Below, in pieces: positions 20,104 through 28,207 of a DNA stretch of 48,654 nucleotides. The notes beneath the pieces were generated by a model. That model did no database searches, was not told where the DNA came from, and was given only the letters and a program-made list of their open reading frames with translations. Made by a program: the position numbers and the translations under genes. Origin of the DNA: Clostridia bacterium (GTDB lineage: Bacteria; Bacillota; DAOUPZ01); the NCBI GenBank assembly GCA_030625885.1, contig DAOUPZ010000025.1:1-48654 (forward strand). Direction: 5' to 3'. Position 1 is the first letter of the stretch. The number at the start of each line of letters is the position of its first letter.

Positions 20104-20544
20104 TTATTCTAAATTTTTAACAATCAAAACATTGGTATGTGCATGATTCACAACTTTATTAGAAACACTACCCATCAAGAAACGCTTAATTCCAGTTGCA
20201 CCTAAAGTACCTAATATGACTAAACCCGGTTTTACTTCATCAATTAGATTGAGTATTTGTTCAGCAGGCTCTCCCCACATTAACTTGGTTTGCGCTTCAA
20301 ATCCAAAATTTTCTTTCAAGTATGTAGCAGCTTCTTGTAATATTTTTTCTCCACGTTCTTTAGCTTCAGGATTCTTTTCTCCTGATTGAGCATATAAGGA
20401 TTTTGTATCTACACGTTGTGGTAAATATCCTTTTACATTAACTAGAATAAACTCTGAAGGCTCATACTTTCCAAACTTTACCCCTTCTTTAATACATTGT
20501 TTTCCATAGTCGGAACCATCAACAGCAATTAAAATTTTTGTCAT
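20104..20544 (-). CDS. Universal stress protein, UspA family (paralogue)
   Basis: 146 residues, same architecture as the next gene: KILIAVDGSDYGKQC at the N-terminus and ATP-binding GTLGATGIKRFLMGSVSNKVV near the end. Good SD (AAAGGAGGAAAAAATC before ATG). Probably cotranscribed with the downstream copy. Confidence 0.93.
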   Translation of the reverse strand: MTKILIAVDGSDYGKQCIKEGVKFGKYEPSEFILVNVKGYLPQRVDTKSLYAQSGEKNPEAKERGEKILQEAATYLKENFGFEAQTKLMWGEPAEQILNLIDEVKPGLVILGTLGATGIKRFLMGSVSNKVVNHAHTNVLIVKNLE

Positions 20545-20677
20545 GATTTTTTCCTCCTTTAATAATTGTATTTTATTTACAATAATTTGTATACAATATT
20601 AACAACTGTAGTATTAATATACCCTTAATCAGCAACTCCAAAACGATAAAGCGGACAATTTTTACCTAAAATTCTCT

Positions 20678-20706
20678 TTTACTTTTATCACATTTTATGA
20701 TATAAT
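20678..20706 (+). promoter_or_regulatory. Promoter of tRNA-Arg
   Basis: TTTACT, 17-base spacer, TATAAT (20701-20706), 18 bases before the mature tRNA. Confidence 0.7.
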
Positions 20707-20724
20707 AATTTTTGCAGTTGTTGT

Positions 20725-20799
20725 GCGCCCGTAGCTCAGTGGATAGAGCACTGGCCTCCGGAGCCGGGAGCGTAGGTTCGATTCCTATCGGGCGTACCA
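20725..20799 (+). tRNA. tRNA-Arg (anticodon CCG)
   Basis: 75 nt including encoded CCA. Acceptor GCGCCCG pairs with CGGGCGT (G1-U72 wobble), D arm GCTCAGTGGATAGAGC, anticodon stem CTGGC/GCCGG around loop CTCCGGA giving CCG, T arm GTAGG-TTCGATT-CCTAT. It reads the CGG arginine codon and stands alone with its own promoter and terminator. Confidence 0.96.
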
Positions 20800-20814
20800 T
20801 AATATAATGAATTC

Positions 20815-20850
20815 AAAAAAGCATTTGCTCTAGAGCAAATGCTTTTTTTC
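20815..20850 (+). terminator. Terminator of tRNA-Arg
   Basis: Hairpin GCATTTGCTC-TA-GAGCAAATGC followed by seven T; the A tract on the other side makes it usable for the minus-strand DUF896 gene too. Confidence 0.9.
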
Positions 20851-20873
20851 ATAAACATATTCAAACATAAACC

Positions 20874-21041
20874 TTATTCATTTTGTTCTTCTTCAGGTTC
20901 TAAATAGAATCGTATCTGTGATTTAATATTTTCAATATATTTTCTTCTTAATCCTTGTTGTTCTTCCTTTTCTTCCGGCGTCAATCCTTCTTCACGTGAT
21001 TTACGTGCTAAATAATTTATCTTTTCAATTAATTCTTTCAT
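20874..21041 (-). CDS. DUF896 (YnzC-type) small protein
   Basis: 55 residues beginning MKELIEKINYLARKSREEG and containing LTPEEKEEQQGLRRKYIE, the signature of the DUF896/UPF0291 family of small helical proteins in Bacillota; B. subtilis YnzC is the known member. The function is not established, though the family is linked with the SOS/stress regulon in B. subtilis. SD GAGGGA before ATG. It starts 9 bases after the mtnA stop, so likely an operon partner. Confidence 0.92.
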   Translation of the reverse strand: MKELIEKINYLARKSREEGLTPEEKEEQQGLRRKYIENIKSQIRFYLEPEEEQNE

Positions 21042-21050
21042 TAGTTTCCC

Positions 21051-22082
21051 TCACTTCTTATTCATTTCCATTAAGTTTTTTTCATAGGGTGGATAAATTA
21101 CGCCTTTTTCTGTGATAATCCCTGAAATTAGATGACAAGGTGTTACATCGAAAGCAGGATTACTAACTTTGATCCCCTCCGGTGCAACTTGCTTGCCTTG
21201 AACACAAGTGACTTCTTCGGGATTTCGTTCTTCAATAATGATTTCATGCCCGCTTTTTAGAGTAAAATCAACCGTTGAAAAAGGTGCTGCAATATAAAAT
21301 GGGATGCCATTTTCTTTTGCTAAAACAGAAAGTGAATACGTACCAATTTTATTAGCAACATCACCATTAGCGGTAATTCGGTCTGCACCCACAATGATCA
21401 AATCTACTTTCCCCTGCTGCATGAAATAACCTGCCATGTTATCGGTAATTAACGTAGCAGGAATACCTTCTTGGACCATCTCCCATGCCGTAAGTCGTGC
21501 GCCCTGAAGCAATGGACGGGTCTCATCAACATAAACGTGTATATTCTTACCTGCAGCAAAAGCGGATCGAATGACACCTAAAGCGGTTCCATAATCTACT
21601 GTAGCCAAAGCACCTGCATTACAATGGGTTAAAATACAATCTCCATTTTTAATTAGTGCTTGACCATAATGACCTATGTTACGATTCGTTTCTACATCCT
21701 CTTCCGCCATAATCAATGCTTCTTGTAAAAGCGCATTTTTTATTTCGCTAGAATCTTTATGTGAATTTACTCTGGCAATATCCATTATTCTTTCAATAGC
21801 CCAAAATAAATTAACAGCTGTAGGACGTGTCTTCTTCAATTCATCTGCGATCACCATTAAATCATTATGAAAGGCATTTCCTGTCGTCTTTATTTGTTTG
21901 CTGCCTAATACTAAACCAAAAGCTGCTGCCACACCGATGGCTGGTGCCCCTCTTACCTTCATCGTTACAATCGCATTCGCCACTTCTTCATATGTATGAC
22001 AGGTAATGACTTCAAAATGATGCGGTAATTGAGTCTGATCAATCATTTTTAGGACTTCATCATCCCAATAAACACTTTGCAT
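21051..22082 (-). CDS. mtnA: Methylthioribose-1-phosphate isomerase-type enzyme (MtnA family)
   Basis: Isomerises 5-methylthioribose-1-phosphate to the ribulose-1-phosphate, or acts on the 5-deoxyribose analogue. 343 residues. Family motifs: VRGAPAIGVAAAFG, catalytic Cys in LTHCNAGALATVDYG, DETRPLLQGARLTAWE and the catalytic Asp in GADRITANGDVANKIGTY. eIF2B-alpha homologues lack this combination. The gene upstream encodes a class II aldolase, suggesting a shortened salvage route rather than the full methionine cycle. Strong SD (GGGAGGAGGGAG). Confidence 0.93.
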   Translation of the reverse strand: MQSVYWDDEVLKMIDQTQLPHHFEVITCHTYEEVANAIVTMKVRGAPAIGVAAAFGLVLGSKQIKTTGNAFHNDLMVIADELKKTRPTAVNLFWAIERIMDIARVNSHKDSSEIKNALLQEALIMAEEDVETNRNIGHYGQALIKNGDCILTHCNAGALATVDYGTALGVIRSAFAAGKNIHVYVDETRPLLQGARLTAWEMVQEGIPATLITDNMAGYFMQQGKVDLIIVGADRITANGDVANKIGTYSLSVLAKENGIPFYIAAPFSTVDFTLKSGHEIIIEERNPEEVTCVQGKQVAPEGIKVSNPAFDVTPCHLISGIITEKGVIYPPYEKNLMEMNKK

Positions 22083-22104
22083 CTTCTCCCTCCTCCCTAC
22101 TTAA

Positions 22105-22170
22105 GGCACATTCAAAAAATAACTGGTCAGTATGCTAGTTTCTTTGACTTGTTATTTTCTTTCATATGCC
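22105..22170. repeat. 67-bp palindromic element, copy 1
   Basis: Imperfect inverted repeat starting GGCACATTCAAAAAATAAC and ending GTTATTTTCTTTCATATGCC. It lies between the class II aldolase stop (which it overlaps by one base) and mtnA. The other copies are at 25679-25745 and 34336-34494. Confidence 0.85.
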
Positions 22171-22742
22171 TAATCCTCTAATAATTTCACATAAATGTTC
22201 ATCATGGCAGTTTCTTCTACTAATTCCGCAAGATGAAAAGCATGATAAATGTCTTTTCCCATTGTTACCAACCCATGCTTTTCTAATAACACCACATTCG
22301 TATCTTGAATATTCTGTTCCACAGCCTCGGCTAATTCTTTTGTTCCATAACGAAAATAAGGTACAATAGGCATATCAGAAATAAGCATTTTACTCTCAGG
22401 ATTAAGTGGCATTATTTTACGATTAAGACAAGCAAAAGAAGAAGCTGCTTTTTGGTGAGTATGTACAATACCTCGTATTTCAGGACGTTGTTGATATATT
22501 TTCAAGTGCATCAACTTTTCTGAAGAAGGCTTATTTTTTCCATCTACCACTTGTCCCTCTAAATTAATAACCATTAAATCCTCTTGCTTCAACATTCCTA
22601 ACGGGAATCCACTTGGTGATATAATAATACGATCATCTACCCGAATACTAACATTTCCCCCATACGCAGTAACAAGATTTTGAGTATGTAATTTTTGGCA
22701 TACATCCAATAATTGTTGAACATTTTCATTATAATATTGCAT
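22170..22742 (-). CDS. Class II aldolase (fuculose-1-phosphate aldolase-like)
   Basis: Zinc-dependent retro-aldol cleavage of a ketose-1-phosphate to DHAP and an aldehyde. 190 residues from the ATG at 22742, the family length. Seen: YGGNVSIR, the phosphate-binding SPSG segment, catalytic Glu in KPSSEKLMH, zinc ligands in VHTHQKAASS and the third His in LLEKHGLVTMG. Placed directly before mtnA, so the likely substrate is 5-methylthioribulose- or 5-deoxyribulose-1-phosphate, but sugar-specific aldolases look alike. The SD AAAGGAG is about 10 bases before this ATG; an earlier in-frame start would lack an SD. Confidence 0.85.
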   Translation of the reverse strand: MQYYNENVQQLLDVCQKLHTQNLVTAYGGNVSIRVDDRIIISPSGFPLGMLKQEDLMVINLEGQVVDGKNKPSSEKLMHLKIYQQRPEIRGIVHTHQKAASSFACLNRKIMPLNPESKMLISDMPIVPYFRYGTKELAEAVEQNIQDTNVVLLEKHGLVTMGKDIYHAFHLAELVEETAMMNIYVKLLED

Positions 22743-22858
22743 GACATTACAACTCCTTTCGTACAATACTTTAGCAATTGGCTCGCTCGCTTGTAGCAGA
22801 TAACAGGTGGGAAAAGCTAATAACTACCCATTTCATTAGCTGAACTTATACTTCCATT

Positions 22859-23743
22859 CTACGGAACAAACACTTCAATCCGCTTAGGTATAACTTCAAA
22901 AGAAACCGGAAGCTGCACCCCCATTTCTCCATCCAAATCTATATTGATATGTTCATTCAAGGAAGACAGCATGAGTTCATGGGATTGAAAATATTCTATA
23001 GCAGGATGTAACCGATGGGTACGATTGAGCAATCTTAAGAATAAATCAGGAATATCTTTCCATAGGAACTGTTTTACAATATACACATCAAATAACCCAT
23101 CATCCATTTTAGCATCCGGTGCAATACGTGAAAACCCTCCAATGGTATTGCCATTGGTAATCATAAACAACATGACTTTTTCTATTCTTTCTTCTCGATC
23201 ATGCTGAACTTTTAATTCGAAAGGACGAAACTTGGGTATCTCCTCCAATCCCTTTGCGTAATATGCCATTTTGCCAAATAGTGTTTTAGCTTCACTAGAA
23301 ACTTTATAAGGAATATTCGTTAATAAACCGCCGGCTGCAACATTGATAAAGTATCTATCATTTGCTTTTCCAATATCAATAAGATGCTTCTTTCCATTAG
23401 TAATAATCGAACAACACCGGATAAAATCTTGAGAAATACCTAAATTATTTGCAACATCATTAGCCGTACCAGCAGGAAAAATACCAATGGGCAGCGGGAT
23501 TTCTTCATGAGCAATTCCGTTAATAATTTCATTAATGGATCCATCCCCTCCAGCAATCCCAATCATATCATATCCTTGTTCTTTAGCAGTCATAGCCAAT
23601 TGGCTTCCATGCCCCTTTGCTTCTGTTGGAAATGGTTCTGCCTCAATCCCGCCTTTATTCAGCGCTACTGCGATCTCTGGTAACTGATATGAAAAAGATT
23701 CATTCCCTGCTGTAGGGTTATAGATCAATTTCATTCTACACAT
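22859..23743 (-). CDS. YegS/diacylglycerol kinase-type lipid kinase
   Basis: ATP-dependent lipid kinase of the DagK/YegS/BmrU family. About 294 residues. N-terminal LIYNPTAGN, nucleotide-binding GIAGGDGSINEIINGIA and the second conserved block GIFPAGTANDVANNLG. C-terminal beta-sandwich with LDGEMG. The start is the ATG at MCRMKLIYNP, with GGGTGG as SD; the frame is open another 17 codons upstream. The lipid substrate cannot be told from sequence. Confidence 0.9.
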   Translation of the reverse strand: MCRMKLIYNPTAGNESFSYQLPEIAVALNKGGIEAEPFPTEAKGHGSQLAMTAKEQGYDMIGIAGGDGSINEIINGIAHEEIPLPIGIFPAGTANDVANNLGISQDFIRCCSIITNGKKHLIDIGKANDRYFINVAAGGLLTNIPYKVSSEAKTLFGKMAYYAKGLEEIPKFRPFELKVQHDREERIEKVMLFMITNGNTIGGFSRIAPDAKMDDGLFDVYIVKQFLWKDIPDLFLRLLNRTHRLHPAIEYFQSHELMLSSLNEHINIDLDGEMGVQLPVSFEVIPKRIEVFVP

Positions 23744-23822
23744 AAGCACTACCACCCTTGAACTTTTGTTATCATAACATACTCTATTCTTCAATTAAAT
23801 GCAAATTCCTACACAACATAAG

Positions 23823-23843
23823 AAAAACAGCAAAGCTGTTTTT
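23823..23843 (-). terminator. Hairpin downstream of the stress-protein gene
   Basis: AAAAACAGC-AAA-GCTGTTTTT, symmetric short terminator-like hairpin upstream of the lipid kinase. A second, longer hairpin lies at 23874-23911. Confidence 0.55.
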
Positions 23844-23873
23844 AGTAGGTAGCAATCAGCAGGTAGGAAAAGA

Positions 23874-23911
23874 TAAAAAAACAAGGTTGATAAACACTCT
23901 ATCAACCTTTA
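23874..23911 (-). terminator. Terminator overlapping the end of the YflT-like gene
   Basis: Minus strand AAGGTTGATA-gagtgtt-TATCAACCTT then seven T; the stem contains the TGA stop. Confidence 0.85.
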
Positions 23912-24435
23912 AAGTTATGCGCTTCTACATCCAGTGAACCATGATCATGTAGTACTTTTATTGCCTGCTCTTGATGATCTTTATCAGTATGAATGACAAC
24001 TAGTGTATAACCTTCTTTAATTTTTTCATCATAATATTGACCACGATTTTCACCTATACCAAAATCACCTAGTGCACCCATCATTCCTCCCGCTGTCATC
24101 CCCAAAACAACACCTGCTAAAGGACCCAATAATAAAGCAGTTGTTCCAGCTCCCAAGGTTAAATATGCTAAACCTGTAGCCGTCCCACCAAAAGCACCTA
24201 ATAGAGAACCATGAAAAATTCCTTCATCTATCGCTTCTCCTTCTATTCGACCTTCTTCCATTTCCACAACAGGAAGATTACCGGGATTCTGAACACAAGC
24301 CACTGATATTTGTTCCTGCCCAAAACCTTGGTGATAGACTAAATCTTGAGCCGTCTCTTCTGCTCCCGTACGATTCTCAAATAATCCTGTCACTGTTACC
24401 GGCCATTTTTCTATTAATGTATTGTTCATATTCAT
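23902..24435 (-). CDS. YflT-like general stress protein with a glycine-rich hydrophobic core
   Basis: About 177 residues. The N-terminus (VTVTGLFENRTGAEETAQDLV) matches the domain at the start of general-stress protein 17M/YflT, the middle (about 75-125) is a glycine-zipper-like hydrophobic stretch (GAFGGTATGLAYLTLGAG), and the C-terminus (YTLVVIHTDKDHQEQAIKVL) resembles the second ferredoxin-like half of such proteins. Function unknown; perhaps membrane-associated. It starts within 10 bases of the preceding lipoprotein gene, so cotranscribed. The start could be either of two adjacent ATG codons (24435 or 24429). Confidence 0.7.
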   Translation of the reverse strand: MNMNNTLIEKWPVTVTGLFENRTGAEETAQDLVYHQGFGQEQISVACVQNPGNLPVVEMEEGRIEGEAIDEGIFHGSLLGAFGGTATGLAYLTLGAGTTALLLGPLAGVVLGMTAGGMMGALGDFGIGENRGQYYDEKIKEGYTLVVIHTDKDHQEQAIKVLHDHGSLDVEAHNFKG

Positions 24436-24438
24436 CAC

Positions 24439-25062
24439 CTATTCCTTCTCAGACTTAACCAAACTGGTATCTCTCTTTAATGGCTCGGAAATATTAATAT
24501 GACCCCCTATAGACTCTACTTTTTCTCCATTAATTAATATCTGAACATTATTAATACCTGGAAATTCCGTTAACGTGTTGACAATGGAATATACTAATAA
24601 TTCTTCCACCTTTGACCCACCAGAAAAATCATCCTTAATCTTTTTATTAAAATTAACGGTAATCGTCCCATTTTCTTGTGATATATCTTTTACTTTTGTT
24701 GCTGGTGGAACCATTCTATCTAAATCCTCATCTTTGGGTCCTGCAATAAGCTGCTCTACTGTTTCTCGATAAAGTGTTTCTTTGGTTATCTGCCCTTGAG
24801 AAAGATCCCTTGACTCAGTAACAAGATAGCTATCATTTTCAATCTGCTTTGCAAAATATAGTTTAATCTGTTGTACCCTATTTTGATAGTCATCATATTC
24901 AGGGGTTCCTATCTCGTCATTCCCTAAATTTTCCGGATTATGTTCTAGCTCCTCTTGCTCCGGTTCCGGTTGTTGCTTGTTTCCCAAACATCCTGTCATC
25001 AATGTTCCAATAAGGAAAATACACAATAAAATTATTACTAATTGCCTACCGTATCTCACCAT
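24439..25062 (-). CDS. GerMN-domain lipoprotein
   Basis: About 207 residues. Signal peptide with lipobox LMTGC, then a Glu/Pro-rich linker and a GerMN (sporulation/spore germination) domain: KLYFAKQIENDSYLV, RETVEQLIAGPKDEDLDRMVP, TVNFNKKIKDDF and SIVNTLTEFPGINNVQILING. GerM itself has two such domains; this protein has one, as in many clostridial lipoproteins. It is exported and membrane-anchored, and the precise role is unknown. Start: ATG at 25062 after GGGAGG; an in-frame TTG lies 5 codons upstream inside the SD. Confidence 0.88.
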   Translation of the reverse strand: MVRYGRQLVIILLCIFLIGTLMTGCLGNKQQPEPEQEELEHNPENLGNDEIGTPEYDDYQNRVQQIKLYFAKQIENDSYLVTESRDLSQGQITKETLYRETVEQLIAGPKDEDLDRMVPPATKVKDISQENGTITVNFNKKIKDDFSGGSKVEELLVYSIVNTLTEFPGINNVQILINGEKVESIGGHINISEPLKRDTSLVKSEKE

Positions 25063-25310
25063 GATTTCCTCCCTCAAATTAATCTATATAGAACGCATTA
25101 AATATTTTTCATAGATTATAAGAATAATTATCTGGCTTCAATATTAGGATAAAGGTTAAAGAGGAAAGTTGGTTAGTTGGTTAGTTAGTTGGAAAGTTTA
25201 TCTGTCTCATATTCTACTATAAAGTTCATGTCATATATTTATTACGTTTCATATAGACTCTTTTAAAAATATTATCTCCAAAAAAGACTTGTTTATGCTT
25301 TAAAAAACCC

Positions 25311-25339
25311 TTGACAAAAATATGATATTAAAATAAAAT
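25311..25339 (+). promoter_or_regulatory. Promoter of the T-box-ilvA transcript
   Basis: TTGACA (25311-25316), 17-base spacer, TAAAAT (25334-25339), about 20 bases before stem I of the T-box. Confidence 0.8.
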
Positions 25340-25359
25340 AGTATATAATATATCTAAAA

Positions 25360-25669
25360 GCGATGAGCGGAAGAGTAAGTATTATATTATGAATGTTACA
25401 GAAAACTGGGAAGTGTGAGAACCAGTACAATCATTTAATACTGAAAATCATCCGTTAGCTGCAAACCGAACAGATTCTTTCCTAGTAGGTTATGCCGGGA
25501 CTCTTAAAGAGAATTAGCACCCGTTACTGTGCTGAAGTATCGAGTTTTAGACTCCGTACTTATTGAGATTGTTATCGCGAGATAGCAATGAAAAAAGGTG
25601 GTACCACGAGAAAAGAATCCTCTCGTCCTTACGTAATGATTAAATTGCGTGAAGACGAGAGGATTTTTT
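25360..25669 (+). promoter_or_regulatory. T-box leader (isoleucine specifier) controlling ilvA
   Basis: Stem I begins AGCGGA (pairs with TCCGTT) followed by the AGAGTA loop motif; the specifier loop on the 3' side reads TGAAAATCA, in which ATC (Ile) followed by A is the best specifier. The T-box sequence AAGGTGGTACCACGAG is at 25595-25610. The competing terminator is AATCCTCTCGTC ... GACGAGAGGATT plus T run (25616-25669). Uncharged tRNA-Ile would stabilise the antiterminator and allow ilvA transcription. Confidence 0.92.
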
Positions 25670-25678
25670 CGTTAATAA

Positions 25679-25745
25679 GGCACATTCAAAAAAATAACAA
25701 GTCAGTATGCTCGTATCTTTGGCTTATTATTTTCTTTCATATGCC
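25679..25745. repeat. 67-bp palindromic element, copy 2
   Basis: GGCACATTC...CATATGCC, almost the same as copy 3 outside the latter's insertion. It lies between the T-box terminator and the ilvA SD, so it is transcribed when the T-box reads through. Confidence 0.88.
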
Positions 25746-25779
25746 TAAGATATAATTTAGCCGAGAGGAGGAAATTATT

Positions 25780-26787
25780 ATGGAAATTTTACAACCTTGT
25801 GTAGAAAACAAAAGTGAAAAAGAAGCTGTCGTTGCCCTTAAAGATATTGTTCGAGCCAAAATGCTTATATCTCCCACAATACATCAGACCCCTCTTAACC
25901 ATTCCAAAACATTTAGTAAAATGACCGATAACGAAGTTTATTTGAAGCTAGAAAATTTACAAAAAACAGGTGCCTTTAAAATTAGGGGGGCCACAAATAA
26001 AATTTACAACTTATCACCTGAAGAAGCTCAAAATGGCGTCATCGCTGCATCAGCCGGAAACCATGCTCAAGGCGTCGCTCTCGCAGCAACTTCTCGAAAT
26101 ATTAAATCCGTTATTGTTATGCCCAAACACGCGCCAAGTGCTAAAATTATGGCAACACGAGGGTATGGGGCTGAGGTCGTTCTACACGGACAAAATTATG
26201 ATGAAGCTTACCAGCATGCACTAAACCTACAATGGGAAAAAGGATACACCTTTGTTCATGCGTTTGATGATTCAGAAGTCATTGCCGGTCAAGGGACGAT
26301 CTCCCTGGAAATACTTGACCAAATGCCTGATGTGAACATGATCATTGTCCCCATTGGCGGTGGTGGACTGATCTCCGGGATGGCCATTGCTGCCAAAGAA
26401 ATTAATCCTAAAATTAAAATAGTCGGCGTTCAAGCTTCCGGGGCAGCATCCATGTATCTTTCCCGTCATAATAACAAGGTATCACAATTACCCGGCGTAA
26501 AAACAATCGCAGATGGGATTGCTGTCCGCCAACCCGGTCATATGACTTTTAATTATGTTCAAAAATACGCGGATGATATTGTTACCGTCGAAGAAGATGA
26601 AATTGCGGATACGATTCTCACGCTCCTAGAACGCGGTAAGTTTATGGCTGAAGGTGCAGGTGTTGTGGGTCTTGCAGCTCTACTGAATGAAAAAATTTAT
26701 GTGAGGGGCGCTAAAGTGGCTGTCTTAATCAGCGGGGGAAATATAGATGCTTTGAGAATTTCTGAAATCATCAGGGAGATGAGGTAA
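25780..26787 (+). CDS. ilvA: Threonine ammonia-lyase, short form without ACT domain
   Basis: PLP enzyme that converts threonine to 2-oxobutyrate, the entry to isoleucine synthesis; serine is often also used. 335 residues. PLP lysine in LQKTGAFKIRGATNKI (about residue 67), substrate loop SAGNHAQGVALAA, phosphate-binding PIGGGGLISGMA, and a C-terminal SGGN. The allosteric ACT-like domain present in biosynthetic IlvA of many species is missing, giving the size of the catabolic TdcB type. The isoleucine T-box in front argues for a biosynthetic job with control moved to transcription. SD GAGAGGAGGAAAT. Confidence 0.92.
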   Translation: MEILQPCVENKSEKEAVVALKDIVRAKMLISPTIHQTPLNHSKTFSKMTDNEVYLKLENLQKTGAFKIRGATNKIYNLSPEEAQNGVIAASAGNHAQGVALAATSRNIKSVIVMPKHAPSAKIMATRGYGAEVVLHGQNYDEAYQHALNLQWEKGYTFVHAFDDSEVIAGQGTISLEILDQMPDVNMIIVPIGGGGLISGMAIAAKEINPKIKIVGVQASGAASMYLSRHNNKVSQLPGVKTIADGIAVRQPGHMTFNYVQKYADDIVTVEEDEIADTILTLLERGKFMAEGAGVVGLAALLNEKIYVRGAKVAVLISGGNIDALRISEIIREMR

Positions 26788-26925
26788 AGATCGCTCCGCC
26801 ATCTTTTCGAGGAAAGAGGAACGACCGCTCCTTGCAGTCGCTGAAAGAGGAAAGAAAAAGATAGAAATTTGGCTGAAGACTGAAGGTTAAAAGGTGAAGG
26901 CAAAAGATAATAGCTGGTATAATAA

Positions 26926-26951
26926 GAAAAACGGCATTAAGCCGTTTTTCA
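26926..26951. terminator. Terminator between ilvA and the M20 hydrolase gene
   Basis: GAAAAACGGC-ATTAA-GCCGTTTTTC, usable from both sides between convergent genes. Bases 26788-26925 carry GAGGAAAG/GAACGA and CTGAAGGTTAAAAGGTGAAGG words of the intergenic repeat type and no gene. Confidence 0.75.
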
Positions 26952-27007
26952 TCACAAACTTATCTTTTGCTTTAAGCCTAGAGCCTTCAGCTTTTAACAT
27001 CTTTTAC

Positions 27008-28183
27008 TTACGTCAAATACTCCAATGCCAAGGCCACATAAAACTTAATAGCATCCAAGTATTTCTCAATCTCTACATACTCATTAGGCTGATGTGCCAT
27101 CTTCTCATCGCCTGGTCCAAACAAGATTGTAGGCATCCCCGTTTTGGGCACAAATACCGAAGCATCCGTATAATAATTAACACCACAGGGGACTAATTTT
27201 ACATCTAAAGCCTCATCTGCTGCTTTAATCCCTTGCATCATAAATTCTGAATCAACGGGCGTTTCTACCGGAGGGCGATTATTCGTTACTTTGAATGTCG
27301 CTTGAAAACCAGAAATACTTTCAGATAACTGATCAATTATTTTTTCAAAATCATTAATAATTGCTTGATGTTCTTGACCCGGAACTGTACGCATATCAAT
27401 TGATAACGTACAAACATCAGGCACGACATTTGTTTTAACCCCGCCTTTAATCGTAGCAATATTTATTGTCGGACCACCCAAAAGATCATGCGGTGTATAA
27501 TCAAACTGATAACAATTAAGTTGATTTATTAAAGCATTCATTTGTATAATTGCATTATTCCCACAATCAGGCATTGACCCGTGTGCTGTTTTCCCTGAAG
27601 TGGTAACCTCTATCCATAATGCGCCTTTCGTGGCTGAGAATAGTTTTAAATTGCTGGGTTCCCCAATTACAGCAGCACCAACATTTTTTAAATAACCTTT
27701 TGCATAAAAATCGAATGCACCGATACTATCTACTTCCTCACCCGCTGTCCCAGCAATTAATAAATCCCCTTTTAATGGAATATCCGCTCGTGCAATAAGT
27801 GTGGCTGCCACAACCATAGCAGCAAACCCGCCTTTCATATCGGAAGCACCACGACCAAATACTTTTCCATCTTCAATAACCCCGCTAAAAGGATCATGTA
27901 TCCAGGAAATATCACCCGGCGGAACAACATCCAGGTGCCCATTAAACAGCAATCCCTGACGTTCATTTCCACCGTTTATTACGCCGATCACATTCCCCCG
28001 GCCGTCTGCCAAATCATCTGTATGACTCTCTATACCCAGTTGCGATAATTTTTCTGCTACATATTGCGCTAACGCCATTTCCTGTCCGGGTGGATTAACC
28101 GTATTGTAATGAAGCATTTCTTGTAAAACCTTGATCGCCTCAGCTTCATCTAATCTTTCAACCACTTTCATATATGGATTCAT
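27008..28183 (-). CDS. M20 family amidohydrolase (ArgE/DapE/aminoacylase type)
   Basis: Di-zinc peptidase-fold enzyme that removes acyl groups from amino acids. 391 residues. Metal-site motifs in order: FNGHLDVVPPGD (His, Asp), GRGASDMKGG (bridging Asp), AGTAGEEVDS (catalytic Glu pair) and VIGEPSNL, with a C-terminal His in KMAHQPNEYV. The dimerisation domain is present. The assignment to acetylornithine deacetylase versus succinyl-DAP desuccinylase is open. As last gene of the transporter operon (25 bases after livF) it more likely processes an imported N-acylated or dipeptide-like amino acid compound. SD GGAGGTGG. Confidence 0.88.
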   Translation of the reverse strand: MNPYMKVVERLDEAEAIKVLQEMLHYNTVNPPGQEMALAQYVAEKLSQLGIESHTDDLADGRGNVIGVINGGNERQGLLFNGHLDVVPPGDISWIHDPFSGVIEDGKVFGRGASDMKGGFAAMVVAATLIARADIPLKGDLLIAGTAGEEVDSIGAFDFYAKGYLKNVGAAVIGEPSNLKLFSATKGALWIEVTTSGKTAHGSMPDCGNNAIIQMNALINQLNCYQFDYTPHDLLGGPTINIATIKGGVKTNVVPDVCTLSIDMRTVPGQEHQAIINDFEKIIDQLSESISGFQATFKVTNNRPPVETPVDSEFMMQGIKAADEALDVKLVPCGVNYYTDASVFVPKTGMPTILFGPGDEKMAHQPNEYVEIEKYLDAIKFYVALALEYLT

Positions 28184-28207
28184 TTTTCCACCTCCATCTT
28201 ACTCAAA

